The notes under the pieces were generated by a model. It searched no databases and had not been told where the DNA came from. It saw nothing but the letters and a program-made list of their open reading frames with translations. The position numbers were made by a program, and so were the translations under genes. Positions 1 to 9,296 of a DNA stretch of 16,630 bases are shown here, in pieces. Source of the DNA: Cylindrotheca closterium (Eukaryota; Bacillariophyta; Bacillariophyceae; Bacillariales; Bacillariaceae); the NCBI GenBank assembly GCA_933822405.4, contig CAKOGP040001824.1, positions 1 through 16,630 of the forward strand, written 5' to 3'. Positions within the stretch are counted from its first letter, which is position 1. Each line of letters opens with the position of its first letter.

Positions 1-1539
1 CAGAAACGATACGACATCCATCACCATAAGTGTAACTATTTCTTGTCAAGGGACGCGAGGCATAGCCTTTTACCAATATATATAAAAAGAGGGATCTTCC
101 GCTATTTTCCAGGCAAAAACTATTTATGTTTTATGCGTGGCGTACGATACTGGCGCGGTACCGCTAATAATATAATTCAATCGGAAACCATGCTGTGCCT
201 ATTGATAACTCCGAGAAGAAGCATGGACAATACTGTATGTTTCATGGGAGCATTTTGACTGTTTTGCCAGCAGCATGGCCATAAAAATACTCGTCACTTT
301 TGTTTTGTTTTGACGATACAGTAACAGCAGGTAACCGGTATGCTACCGTAGTAGGGAGGCCATTACGATTACTACTACTACTACCTCTTATATCAATCGG
401 AAGAAATCAAGTGCTCCTGTACTAGGTACCCACGGCACCAATCGCATCAAAAGTAGCGAGTCGGTGCGTACTGCTGATGATTGAGAAGCAAGCAAGCATG
501 CATACTATACTTGGAATACAATTATAAAATCGAAAAGCCACCCCTGTAGGGACGATGGACGATGGGACCATTGTTCGACCATTTTCCAGGGTACTATTGG
601 TACCTCTATGGCGGAGCGAGAAGCATTAAAAATACCTCCGAGGAGAAGCATACTAATACTAAACCGGAAAGTCATGTTGAACCTGCTGATTCGAACATGG
701 TTCGACTATTTTCCAGGGGTCATTGAAGCAAGAATGGAGCAAAGATCCCATTTATTTTGTTTTGGTGTACTACAGGGTGCCCTGGTACCGTACGAGTCAG
801 TAACTTGGTGGACACTACCACCACGACCAGGTAGGTAGTCCCGGTACTATACTATGTCTTTTAATGATACTAGGCTACAGGAGCTTCAACCACTTTTGGG
901 CGCCAACAATCATGGTGATATACTTCTAGTAAACAAAAGTACAAGAGTGCTGTGGTGATGTATAAAAGGAAGAAGTCTAAGGAGGAGGAGGAGGAGGAGT
1001 CAGTCACCCACCCATGTCCCCTTGCCCCAGGAAGTTCCTAGTACTACTACGCAGCATAACTTCTTTCATCCATTGCTTGATTGCTTGATTCCATACTAAA
1101 GATATACATTTACCCATCATGATGATTATCATAGCAACATGTATAAAAATGATTTCGAATGTCGTAGTCTACTAGGAGTACCTAACACTAGTACTACCAA
1201 GTACGATGAACTACTATTAAAAGTACTAGTACTACTGTAGTAGTAGTTAATGTTAACGTATAGATATAATATAGTAACCATTTGAAGCCGCAGAGGATAC
1301 TCAAAATCGGACTGACTCTCGAGCGAGCAAGACGCCTTAGAAGTCGTCTTGGTGTCCTTTACTTGTGACATTCGTGCGTGTATACACCTATAGAGAAGTG
1401 ATCTAGAAGTGCAGTGAGGAAGGCGTATCCAACTATATTAACTTTACGATAGTAGGTACAATTATATTTACGGGTAAATATACACGCTACCGTATCTAGC
1501 TAGCAATAAATTCGATCTTTTTTATGCTGAGAAATCGGG

Positions 1540-1618
1540 AAATAATATGTATTCATATTTTATGATATATGTAAAATATATCCATTAATCATACAACAAC
1601 GATTTTCGACTCAACGGA
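1540..1618 (-). repeat. dispersed repeat, copy A (inverted relative to copy B at 14760-14895)
   Basis: Read on the minus strand, this block begins with TCCGTTGAGTCGAAAAT, identical to 14760-14776 on the plus strand. It continues with an AT-rich part matching 14826-14870 with few changes, then a shared TACATATTAT (14886-14895 in copy B). Copy B carries about 50 extra bases after the 17-mer. Unequal length and shared edges suggest two diverged members of a dispersed, possibly non-autonomous element. No terminal inverted repeats or target-site duplication could be defined. Confidence 0.7.
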
Positions 1619-2272
1619 CTCTACTGTTGGATCTGCAAACGGGCACGTGTTTTGATGTCAGGCATGTCGTAGATGTCGCATGATGAGTCAGAGAAACAAG
1701 CAGATGTCCAGCTTGTTCTCTATCATGCACGGCCAATAAGTAATGTATATATTGGCGAGGAACGGGTTCGACACGCGAACACGTTCACGATCCGTTTGGA
1801 TAAACATGCAATTATCCACATCACAATTTAAAAGGAATCCGACAACGATTCACAACAACAACGTAATACGATAGTGACTGTTACCATCTTCACCTTACAC
1901 ACGTATTCAATTCACACGGAGAACAATTTTGAAATTGAGAACCTGCCGAAAACGTGCTCAAACTTTCGCTGATTTAGTCTTGGCCGTTTCGAAACTGGTT
2001 TCTTCAATTTCACTTTTTCACACTCCAAATGCTCACAAAATCAAAGCAGAGGCTTTTTTTTTGTCACGAGAGCTACTCCAAAGGAGAGCTACTCGAATGT
2101 TCATTCAACCTCTACCGTGCTTCGATTGCAGCCAATAAAGGCCTCATATTGGGGCTGGCATGCAAGAGTACTACTGCTGCGACACCAACAACTCTTGGTG
2201 GAGTATTTGGCTGAGAGTTATGGCGTACAGCAGCAGGTGAGTTCGTAAGTTGTCTGAACACCAATACACAAC

Positions 2273-2397
2273 ACACATACTTCTTTGGCTGGTGGGGGAA
2301 CCCCGTAAGCGATATCCCAAAGAGAGAGAAATTCTTTCTGGCTCTCCGGTCCTCCTGCTTCAGCTCCACGTGGGAGCTGTCGTTTGATTTGACTGTG
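2273..2397 (+). repeat. duplicated G-box block, copy 1
   Basis: This block recurs at 2529-2676 with small indels. Shared landmarks, in order, are ACACATACTTCTTTGGCTGG, AACCCCGTAAGCGATATCCC, an AGAGAGAGA run, CTCTCCGGTCCT, and a near-palindrome centred on CACGTG (CAGCTCCACGTGGGAGCTG) followed by TTTGACTGTG. CACGTG is the canonical G-box/E-box core bound by bZIP or bHLH factors. The function here is unknown. Confidence 0.85.
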
Positions 2398-2528
2398 CAT
2401 GCGATGTGAAGGGAATAATAAGGCATATATACATACAAAAGTATGATGTGCAAACTTTCCTTGAATGACACTGATCGTTCGAAAGAGAATGCAACCCCAC
2501 GAAGATGGCGGTGCTTCTCAAATCCAGA

Positions 2529-2676
2529 ACACATACTTCTTTGGCTGGTGTGCTGGGGGAAGGAACCCCGTAAGCGATATCCCAAAGAGAGAGAGCATAA
2601 CTGGCATTGAGCTACTGTATAACTCTCCGGTCCTGCTTCAGCTCCACGTGGGAGCCTGTCGTTTGTTTTGACTGTG
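2529..2676 (+). repeat. duplicated G-box block, copy 2
   Basis: This is the second copy of the block at 2273-2397, in direct orientation with its start 256 bp downstream. It is longer because of short insertions after GGCTGGTG and roughly 20 extra bases before CTCTCCGGTCCT. The CACGTG core and its flanks are retained, with one base added between the core and TGTCG. Confidence 0.85.
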
Positions 2677-2789
2677 TATGGTGTGAGAGAAAAAAAAAAT
2701 GGCAAACATACTGGCCTTCAACAAGTGTGTGCAAAGAACGTTCCCTGAAAAAGATGCTGATCCTTAAAAGAGTGCCACCGGTCATGGGG

Positions 2790-2976
2790 CCACTGCTACA
2801 ACGCGTATATGAAAATATAGTTGGAGTGCGTGACTGTAGCATCTGGGAAGTTTGCGTATAATAGCCTGTACGCATAACGTTCTGTGAACGATGCGGAGAA
2901 GAGAGCAACCGCATATATGACGGTGCCTCTGCTGCAACACGAATATGAAATTTTAGTTGCAGTTGGCGAACAATTC
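2790..2976 (+). repeat. pair of diverged about 50-bp direct repeats
   Basis: The segment near 2790-2840 (GCCACTGCTACAACGCGTAT, then ATGAAAATATAGTTG) is echoed near 2926-2976 (CCTCTGCTGCAACACGAATA, then TGAAATTTTAGTTGC). Spacing is about 136 bp. The similarity is clear but diverged, and no coding sense was seen. Confidence 0.6.
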
Positions 2977-3208
2977 ATATACACAACAATCAATCAATCA
3001 CACACCACATGTTATAGGAAGGATTCAGATTCTGGATGAGAAAAACAATGTTCGAAGATGAAGTATCTATATTGATGATATGAGTACTGTAAGATTGCGT
3101 TTCATTCAGATGCATTGTACTCCTGTACCTACAGTAAGTGTCGTTGAAAGTGCGTAAGAATTGAAAATAGTAAGTAATTATTACTAGTATTTTGTATTAT
3201 ATTACAGG

Positions 3209-3258
<50 letters not shown>
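3209..3258 (+). repeat. AATC tetranucleotide microsatellite
   Basis: A perfect run of AATC units, 50 bp and 12.5 units. It lies 231 bp past the 3' end of the minus-strand secreted-protein gene. Confidence 0.98.
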
Positions 3259-3488
3259 CGTTGTTGGATGATTAATTCCAATCAATCACATTACATCACA
3301 CATCACTTTCATCTTCCCCAAAGACCCATGCTGTTCGTTCCCTATTATTCTTGTCCTCCAAACTATTGCAAGTACTGTACTAGGATGGTAGAGACAATAA
3401 TACAAGACAAAGGCGAGACAAGAGACGAGCAACAACATCACCCAACAACATCATTATTCCCATACAGCAAGAAGGAGCAATAACAAAA

Positions 3489-4229
3489 CTACCTCGCCAT
3501 GCTGCTTTGGGCAATTTCCAGCATTTCTTCCAAAAGTTCTTCTTCAAACAACATTTCGAGAGCGACCTTGTTGAGTCGTTTCCCAGTGGATTCGAGCAGC
3601 GGTCGATTGGGTTCCTCGGTCGTCGTTTGATAAAAGGATTGAATGGCGACGCTGTGCGTCTTTTGATTCAGATTTTCCAAGTACGTGGTGGTTCGTCTTG
3701 TTCGTTGTTGTTGCTTTTGTTGTTCAAGTTGTTGTGGACCAGTGGTGGTGGCCGTGCGGAGACGCCTTGACCGCGATGGCGTAGTGCCTTCTGTATGCTG
3801 CTGTTCTGCTTCTTGTTCTTCTCTTTGAAATGCTTCCCTGGTGGCTCGAAGGAGTGTCTGATGTTGTCGTTGCTGCTGGTGTTGCTTGGGAGGATCATCG
3901 TTCCGATTCACAACAGGTAACACAGTCTCTGTTTCTGTTAATGATTCCTTGCTGTCTCCTTCAACTGCTGCTGCTGCCTCTTCTCGTTCCATGGCAGCAT
4001 GGTTCAAGGCTTCTGGCGTTGTTACAGCATTGACATTAGCATTAGCATTAGCATTAGCATTGACATTAGCATTCTTTGCCTGCGTTTGCCGCATCATCCT
4101 CATTTCTTCCAACAAAATTGCCTCTTCTTCTTTTTGAAACTCAACTGCGGATTCCACTTCGAACATTTGGGGACGAGCCGCATTGCACGTTGTGGCGATG
4201 AGTAGAAGCAATGGTAGTATTCTAGGCAT
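3489..4229 (-). CDS. secreted low-complexity Glu/Gln-rich protein, function unknown
   Basis: The 246-residue frame starts with ATG at 4229 and ends with TAG at 3489. Residues 1-17 look like a signal peptide (MPRILPLLLLIATTCNA, with likely cleavage after an A-x-A type site), so the product probably enters the secretory pathway. The mature part is low complexity: an acidic segment at about 24-45, an alternating Asn-Ala/Asn-Val tract at 53-68 encoded by a GCATTA-type microsatellite (about 4029-4074), Gln-rich stretches at 116-125 and 166-175, a basic SRSRR cluster at 152-156, and an acidic C-terminal helix-like segment (ELLEEMLEIA). No catalytic domain or membrane anchor is visible. It could be a cell-wall, mucilage or frustule-associated protein, but that is a guess. 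A signal peptide and a long clean frame support a real gene. Confidence 0.7.
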   Translation of the reverse strand: MPRILPLLLLIATTCNAARPQMFEVESAVEFQKEEEAILLEEMRMMRQTQAKNANVNANANANANVNAVTTPEALNHAAMEREEAAAAVEGDSKESLTETETVLPVVNRNDDPPKQHQQQRQHQTLLRATREAFQREEQEAEQQHTEGTTPSRSRRLRTATTTGPQQLEQQKQQQRTRRTTTYLENLNQKTHSVAIQSFYQTTTEEPNRPLLESTGKRLNKVALEMLFEEELLEEMLEIAQSSMAR

Positions 4230-4450
4230 TGTGGTGGTTGTTGCGTTGTGTGTGTTGTGTTGTGTTGGTTATTCTCTATTGAATTGCTTGGGCGTTTTTG
4301 CTGGATGAGCGAGTTGACAGGTGAGGAGTCCAGCAGGGAGTTTGTATTTCGCAACCGTGACTTTCGGTTGTCCGAAAGAATCTTTCTTACTCTTGTGACA
4401 ACCGTCACATACAGCCGTTGCTATCTGCAACGTCGAGCCGGACCATGCGA

Positions 4451-4517
4451 TTTGGCGCGTGTTGGCCTAAGTACGAGACATTTTGGCAATTTCAAACTGT
4501 CACAGAAACGCGCCAAA
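4451..4517. promoter_or_regulatory. inverted pair of E2F-like sites
   Basis: TTTGGCGCGT at 4451-4460 and its exact reverse complement ACGCGCCAAA at 4508-4517 both match the E2F/DP consensus TTTSGCGC. They lie about 220-290 bp upstream of the minus-strand start codon at 4229. The second site is followed by an AACGG core, as in MYB3R-type cell-cycle elements, although that core is common by chance. E2F control of S-phase genes is established in plants and animals; its role here is inference. Confidence 0.45.
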
Positions 4518-4834
4518 CCAACGGATACGTGGAGAATCAGAGACCATCTTTTACCTACTTTACTGTACTGTAGAAAAATATAAAATCTCTGTTTCGTTAC
4601 ACAGAATACTAATACTGTAAATACAAAAGCTCTACCCGGTGCAATTAATGGTGTCCATCTTTGGCACCATTCTTTAGCACAAGGAAAGCTCTACGTACGA
4701 TATTGGTTCATTATTGACTGCCGCTATACATACCGGTATACTTCGACATGATTCGATGTTTTCCACTGTTTCAGTACCCAATTATCCTGTGAAGTCGCAA
4801 CAATAATACAGAGTCGACACATACATGACATATA

Positions 4835-4850
4835 GTACCTGGTACCGGTA
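4835..4850 (+). repeat. GTACCTGGTACCGGTA 16-mer, copy 1
   Basis: This 16-base string is repeated exactly at 16614-16629. It combines a GGTACC palindrome with the TACCGGTA octamer. Confidence 0.9.
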
Positions 4851-4937
4851 GGACTATTTGGTTGTCAGTTTATTTTACAAACAGTACCAAAGTTAAGGCA
4901 CAATATTTTCGAATATAGTTATAGATTTGTTCTTCAA

Positions 4938-6762
4938 TCAAGTTACGCAAGCTTGCCCATGCCCATCAACAAGCCACGGACATTGACTCACCAGCATCCA
5001 GACCATCTCCACATGGCCCATTTGACAGGCCAACGACAGTGCAGTCGTCTTTGCAAGTGTTGTGGCATCTACCACGGTACTCCGGCGCAGAAGTACCCGA
5101 GCGATATCTGTACAATTGTTAACGGCTGCAATATGCAACGACCGCCATCCCATATTGTTCGTTGCTTCCACATCAGCACCTCGATCCAATAGCAAACGGA
5201 CTACCTCGACATTATTCCCTTCGGAACATGCAATATTCAAGGGTGTATTGTAGTTGTTGTCTCTTGCTTCCAAACTGGCACCTCGATCCAAAAGGAAGCG
5301 AACAACATTCCCTTCTCCCTCGGCGCATGCGATATGCAAAGGTGTAGAGCCAACTTCATTCCTTGCTTCCAAACTGGCACCCCGATCATAAAGTAGACGA
5401 ACACGTTCAACAGCATCAGGAGGTATGCCGACACGCCCGCAAACGATATTGCAAAGGGGTATCATCACCGCCACTCCTGCTTTCCAAATTGCTGCCTCCT
5501 TGGTCCAACAAGAGTTCCATAAGCTCGATAGTGCCGCCTCTACCAGATGCCAAATGCAAGGGAGTCAAGCTCACTAGGTGGCCTATTTCCACGTCAGCAC
5601 CTAGACTGATCATGAGGCGAACGACTTCCAAGTCCCTCCTGTCCGTGTCGTAAACATGGCTCTCGATATTGATCAGTAGAGGCGAAACCACATCATTGTC
5701 CATCGCTTCCAAATCAGCACCACCTTGGCCCAATAGAAGACGAACAATTTCGATGGAGTCTTCGTAAACATGCAATGTGCAACGGAGTTTTTCCATCATT
5801 GTTCCTTGCTTCCACATCAGCACCACCGTGGTCTAATAGAAGACGAACAGTCTCGCTGGAGGATACGTCACATGCGATGTGTAATGGTGTTTGTCCAGTA
5901 TTATTGTTCCTGGCTTCCAAATCAGCACCTTGTTCCAGTAGAAGAAGACGCGCAACCTCGACATTGCGTCGGAGGCACGCCGCATGTAAAGGTGTCGTGC
6001 TGTTGTCGTCGTCCCTTGCTTCCACATTGGCACCACGGGCTAACAGTATAGACAGACTTTATTCACATTGTCCACAGGAGGGAAGGCGTGATTGCAAAGG
6101 TGCATGCAGAGGTGTAGCGCCATGGCTGTTCCTTGCCTCAATTTGAGGGTTATATGGTCCATTATTACCAGTTGCGCAACTTCGAACGAGAATAGTCCGG
6201 CAACTGTCGCATGCAAGGGCGTATCACCATTTTTGCAATTGTCAAAGACGTCCACATTTGCACCTCGACTGAGAGCAACAACCAAATGAGGTCCACCGAA
6301 TCAATCTTCCCGATAATAAGCATACCGCTAGTCACAATCTGTAGGGGAGTTTGTCCATTCTTGTTGGTAATTTCCAAATCCGCGCCACGCATGGTCCAGC
6401 AACCCTTCCGCAAGGTCGAATTTATTACGTCTGCAGGCTGTATGTAGTAGCGTCTCGTAACAACCATGACGGCCACCAGACATGACATTTGCATTCGCAC
6501 CATGCTGCAATAGCATTTCCAGAATTTCTGGATCGTCTAGATCACAGGCCAGTTCTAACATTGACATTGGGAATTTCTCTCGATTGTGATTGTTGTCATT
6601 ATTACTATTCCGACGGCGACGGCGACGTGATGATGGTTGTGACGATATTATTATTGACCAATTAGCAGCATCATCGGCTCTAAAATCCTCCAATAACTCT
6701 TGGACAAGCAAAGTATTGCCAAGCATCATAGCTGATTTCAATTCCTCCAACGATGCCTTCAT
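4938..6762 (-). pseudogene. ankyrin-repeat protein pseudogene 1 (multiple frameshifts)
   Basis: Starting at ATG 6762, the minus strand encodes about 15 ankyrin repeats of the TPLHIAC...VRLLLDRGADVEARN type, but the frame is broken. Coding sense jumps frame near 6390, 6255, 6145, 5790 and 5455, and an in-frame TAA lies at 6059-6061. Repeat similarity resumes immediately after each break, so these are small indels rather than introns. The N-terminus has a helical lead-in (MKASLEELKSAMMLGNT), a six-Arg tract, then the first repeat. The C-terminus ends with a diagnostic motif (VSQCPWLV) before TGA at 4938. Ankyrin repeats normally mediate protein-protein binding; no catalytic partner domain is present. 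Assembly indels could mimic this, but the neighbouring 1.2-kb frames are clean, which favours real decay. It is paralogous to the plus-strand locus at 13486-14543. Confidence 0.85.
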
Positions 6763-7459
6763 GGTTGTTGTTATTGTTTATCGTCCTCTTGCCACAATTC
6801 TTGATGGTGGTATAGTATGGTTATTTGTTGTTGGAATAATTATTATCGCGTCGCTATATACATCATCGAAGCGCGAGATGCGACATGATGAATATGATGA
6901 TGCGGCGGTTGCACGACAGTAGTATTTTCTGAACTTTGTCAGTACCGGTACCAATAGTATAGGAACCATGTCATCACAATCATTCGAAGCCTCCATTTGG
7001 AACGTTACAGTAGAACTTCCAACCTAACTACAGTACAGTATAGTTAGTATGAAATGGATCAATCGTATTAATATTTTTGAATCAGAATAATACTTACCGG
7101 TACAGTATATTTCATTTTTAAAAAAATATTATTCTAAAAATGTATTATAACGTTTTGTTTGCGTTTGTGGTTGTTCTTATTGTTGACTGGTACTGGCCAG
7201 CTAGTATAGTATAGTATAGTGCAGTGCTTTGTCATGTCATTGCTATTGTCATATAATCATCATGAATGTTTTGCATCCTCATGATATAGTGTTTGCATGC
7301 ATATAGTTATGCGAACATGCATGTATCGACCGTTACATGTCGAATGAATCAATCAGTCTCCAAATTCCAATTTGCTAAGGGCCCTTGCCGGTGGTATTAT
7401 TACTAGTACCACTACTACCAGCACCAGCACCAGCACCAGCACCAGCACCAGCATTACTG
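6763..7459. other. intergenic region between ankyrin pseudogene 1 and the plastid-protein gene
   Basis: About 700 bp holding TACCGGTA octamers at 6943-6950 and 7095-7102, an AT-rich stretch (7100-7160), a short TAGTA-type tandem near 7200-7222, and palindrome-rich GCATGCAT sequence near 7295-7325. The 72-codon minus-strand frame at 6778-6996 stops 15 bases before the pseudogene's ATG in the same frame. It shows no family features and is probably chance or 5' flank. Confidence 0.55.
7417..7452 (+). repeat. ACCAGC hexanucleotide microsatellite
   Basis: Six perfect ACCAGC units (36 bp), starting 8 bp past the stop codon of the minus-strand gene at 7460-8704. Read on the minus strand in a neighbouring frame, the run would encode alternating Gly-Ala. 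Confidence 0.95.
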
Positions 7460-8704
7460 TTAGTGTTGTCCTTTGTCGGCTGCCGCAATCACCACTCCCA
7501 AGACATTGGCCCGCAAGGTTGCCGCATCATGAATAGTACTGACACTACTGGCGGAAAAGGGATAGGCCACATCCAAGTATTGAGTGCCCCGTCCTGGTTC
7601 CGATAGTTGAATGGCCGCCACCTTGATGCAAATTCCGGCGGGACCGACGGCTGCCACTTTGGCTCGCTGGACTTGATACTCCGCACTTTTGCCAGTCAGA
7701 GATCCGATCTCTTGGTTGTTGTTCCATCCATTTCCATTAATATTGGCATTCTTTTCCATTCCATCTTGTGCCAAGGCCACAATCTCGGAATGAAATTCCG
7801 CTTCGTTGAGGAGGGATTTAATAGATTCGCATTCTTTTCCCATTTCATCGATATCACCAGGTGGTACCCACCAGTTGGGAAAGGACGTTTTATCATTCAA
7901 TTCTACCAATTCCTCCAAATCAGCATTGTCCAATGACAGTTCTTCCATGGATGCTTGCATGTGAGATACCATAGTTTCCGCTCGTATATCCAGAGAATCC
8001 AAATTCTGAATCGCACATTCCATATCCATGTCCCCACATTCGTTTGGAAATTGCACCGGCACGCTGAGTGTCACACATCCATAGGTTTCACACAAGATCG
8101 CTTCCAATTCAATTTGATGTTCTCGGACGCAGGTCACTTCGACCTTTTCAATATCCTGAATGGACAAACCTTGTTCGGGTGGAGAAAAGGCAGCCGCCAA
8201 TCGTGCCAAGCTTCCCATCCGTCCGAGATCGTCGCTCAACTTCATGGCGACGGCCAATCCTTCGGGAGGACAGGCATCGGGACCAATGTCGGAATCCACT
8301 GTGAAATACGATGGAACTGTGGATGCTGCTGCTGTGGATGCTGCTGCTGTGGATGTGGTATCGGTTTCATCGGAATCTTCTCCATCCCAGCCATAGATTA
8401 TAGCATTCCGCCGAGTGCTACTGCTTCTGCTGCTTTTTCTGGATGATACTAGCAAAGAAGGAGAACAAGTAGAAAAAGAAGAAGAAGACGATGATGCCTG
8501 AGTCTTCTCACGATTCTGAACATTCTCAAACGTGCCACCACCATCACCAACAAGTAGCTTGATGGACGAGCAACATTGCTTATCCTGATGATGTTTCTGC
8601 TGATGAATCGTATTCAAGCAAGGTAGTAGTAGCGTGAAGGATCCGACTTGAGAAACAAGAGCGAGCAACAGAATCGTGGGGCATAGCATATTGTCCTTGA
8701 TCAT
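7460..8704 (-). CDS. probable plastid-targeted protein of unknown function
   Basis: An intact 414-residue frame from ATG 8704 to TAA 7460. Residues 6-22 form a hydrophobic signal peptide ending VGS, followed at once by Phe23 (VGS-FTLLLP). This resembles the ASAFAP-type motif that directs diatom proteins through the ER into complex plastids. Residues 24-104 are Ser/Lys/Arg-rich and look like a transit peptide. A low-complexity Ser-Thr-Ala tract (about 117-130) precedes a folded part (about 150-410). Visible features there are six Cys (145, 192, 205, 210, 223, 230), an acidic helix-like stretch at 250-270 (SMEELSLDNADLEELVELN), an FPNWWVPPGD segment at about 275-284, and a hydrophobic C-terminal half with KVAAVGPAGICIKVAAIQL. 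I do not recognise the family. A soluble stromal or thylakoid protein is plausible. It is divergent from the HSF gene 2.8 kb away. Confidence 0.8.
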   Translation of the reverse strand: MIKDNMLCPTILLLALVSQVGSFTLLLPCLNTIHQQKHHQDKQCCSSIKLLVGDGGGTFENVQNREKTQASSSSSSFSTCSPSLLVSSRKSSRSSSTRRNAIIYGWDGEDSDETDTTSTAAASTAAASTVPSYFTVDSDIGPDACPPEGLAVAMKLSDDLGRMGSLARLAAAFSPPEQGLSIQDIEKVEVTCVREHQIELEAILCETYGCVTLSVPVQFPNECGDMDMECAIQNLDSLDIRAETMVSHMQASMEELSLDNADLEELVELNDKTSFPNWWVPPGDIDEMGKECESIKSLLNEAEFHSEIVALAQDGMEKNANINGNGWNNNQEIGSLTGKSAEYQVQRAKVAAVGPAGICIKVAAIQLSEPGRGTQYLDVAYPFSASSVSTIHDAATLRANVLGVVIAAADKGQH

Positions 8705-8937
8705 ACAGTATGGTTCAATTGATTACTCTTTTCTTTTTTAAAAAAATATGAAAGCAATAATGTGAGAAGTGACTGATCTTTTGTTTCGGGTTTGTTCTAG
8801 AGAGTATCTAAACAATCACGAAATGGTATAGCTGATGCAAACATGACATTCGATTCCTGTTCTGAAAGGTTGTCATCAAAAATTCGGGTGCCATCACTTT
8901 TGGTCTGTTGAATTCGGGGGATGAGTAGTATTCTAAC

Positions 8938-8947
8938 GTGACGTCAC
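8938..8947. promoter_or_regulatory. CRE-like palindrome GTGACGTCAC
   Basis: A perfect 10-bp palindrome containing the CRE core TGACGTCA, 234 bp upstream of the minus-strand plastid-protein start. TGACGT-type elements are known CO2/cAMP-responsive sites in diatom carbonic anhydrase promoters and are read by bZIP factors. Action on this gene is inferred. Confidence 0.45.
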
Positions 8948-9263
8948 AGTGTGGGCCCCGATTTGAACCAGATCTTTCGTGCTTGCGTCAGAATACATGT
9001 CATGTGTGTCATTTCCTAAATCTGCTGACGTATGGCGTCGGGAGGAAATGTCTCGTCCTACTAATTGGCACCTTGAACCAAAAAATCTATGATACGACAT
9101 CGTTGCTTGACCGTTGGTGCTCCACACATCATGGTGGGATCGCACATGCATGTGTGTGATATATCGGAATTTGAATACCTGGTATTGGTTTTACACGAAA
9201 CATGGACCGGACGTTAGCGATCTCCCGTGTCCAATATATAGAAATAAACACCATTTGGTTACT

Positions 9264-9296
9264 AGGTCTTTTAGGAATCACCTCAACCGTCTTGCC
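9264..9296 (+). repeat. left arm of a 33-bp inverted repeat
   Basis: This arm matches the reverse complement of 10597-10629 at 30 of 33 positions. Conserved parts are AGGTCTTTTAGG and TCACCTCAACCGTCT. The arms face each other across about 1.3 kb of repeat-bearing DNA without a clear gene, so they may be terminal or subterminal repeats of a non-autonomous DNA element. Confidence 0.75.

Larger units (their letters stand above)
1..3488. other. gene-poor, repeat-rich intergenic region
   Basis: No reading frame here has a recognisable domain, a convincing start or even codon use. Frames up to 197 codons exist, but the longest (2112-2705, minus) is simply the duplicated block at 2273-2676 read in two frames. 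The stretch holds purine-rich AGG runs near 980-1000, AT-rich DNA around 1430-1600, several GGTACC sites, a 12-bp palindrome AGTACTAGTACT (1222-1233), direct repeats and an AATC microsatellite. A fast-evolving or multi-exon gene cannot be excluded without transcripts. Confidence 0.6.
4230..4937. other. intergenic region upstream of the secreted-protein gene
   Basis: About 700 bp between the start of the minus-strand secreted-protein gene and the 3' end of ankyrin pseudogene 1. It holds an inverted pair of E2F-like sites, a TGTGAC-AACC-GTCACA inverted repeat near 4394-4409, and two TACCGGTA octamers (4731-4738, 4843-4850). The 111-codon plus-strand frame at 4248-4583 has no recognisable features and is treated as chance. 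Confidence 0.6.

Noticed and set aside
2112..2705. 197-codon minus-strand frame
   Set aside because: It is the duplicated block read twice in different frames. No domain, signal peptide or even composition supports a protein.
3209..3258. AATC run as a CRISPR-like or satellite array
   Set aside because: There are no spacers and the unit is four bases; it is a simple microsatellite.
4374..4386. GAAAGAATCTTTC as a heat-shock element
   Set aside because: The GAA/TTC units do not have the nGAAnnTTCn spacing, so the match is only superficial.
4248..4583. 111-codon plus-strand frame in the intergenic region
   Set aside because: No family features. It spans the E2F-like sites and inverted repeats expected of an upstream region.
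4938..5474. The 178-codon minus-strand ankyrin frame as a separate gene
   Set aside because: It begins mid-repeat, and the preceding frame supplies the first half of the same repeat, so it is the 3' part of a broken longer gene.
7955..8446. 163-codon plus-strand frame
   Set aside because: It is antisense to the intact plastid-protein gene. Its Cys-rich stretch is the complement of the Ala/Ser-coding repeat.
8957..8972. GGTTCAAATC on the minus strand as a tRNA B box
   Set aside because: Flanking bases do not form a T-stem or an acceptor stem, and no A box lies at the right distance.
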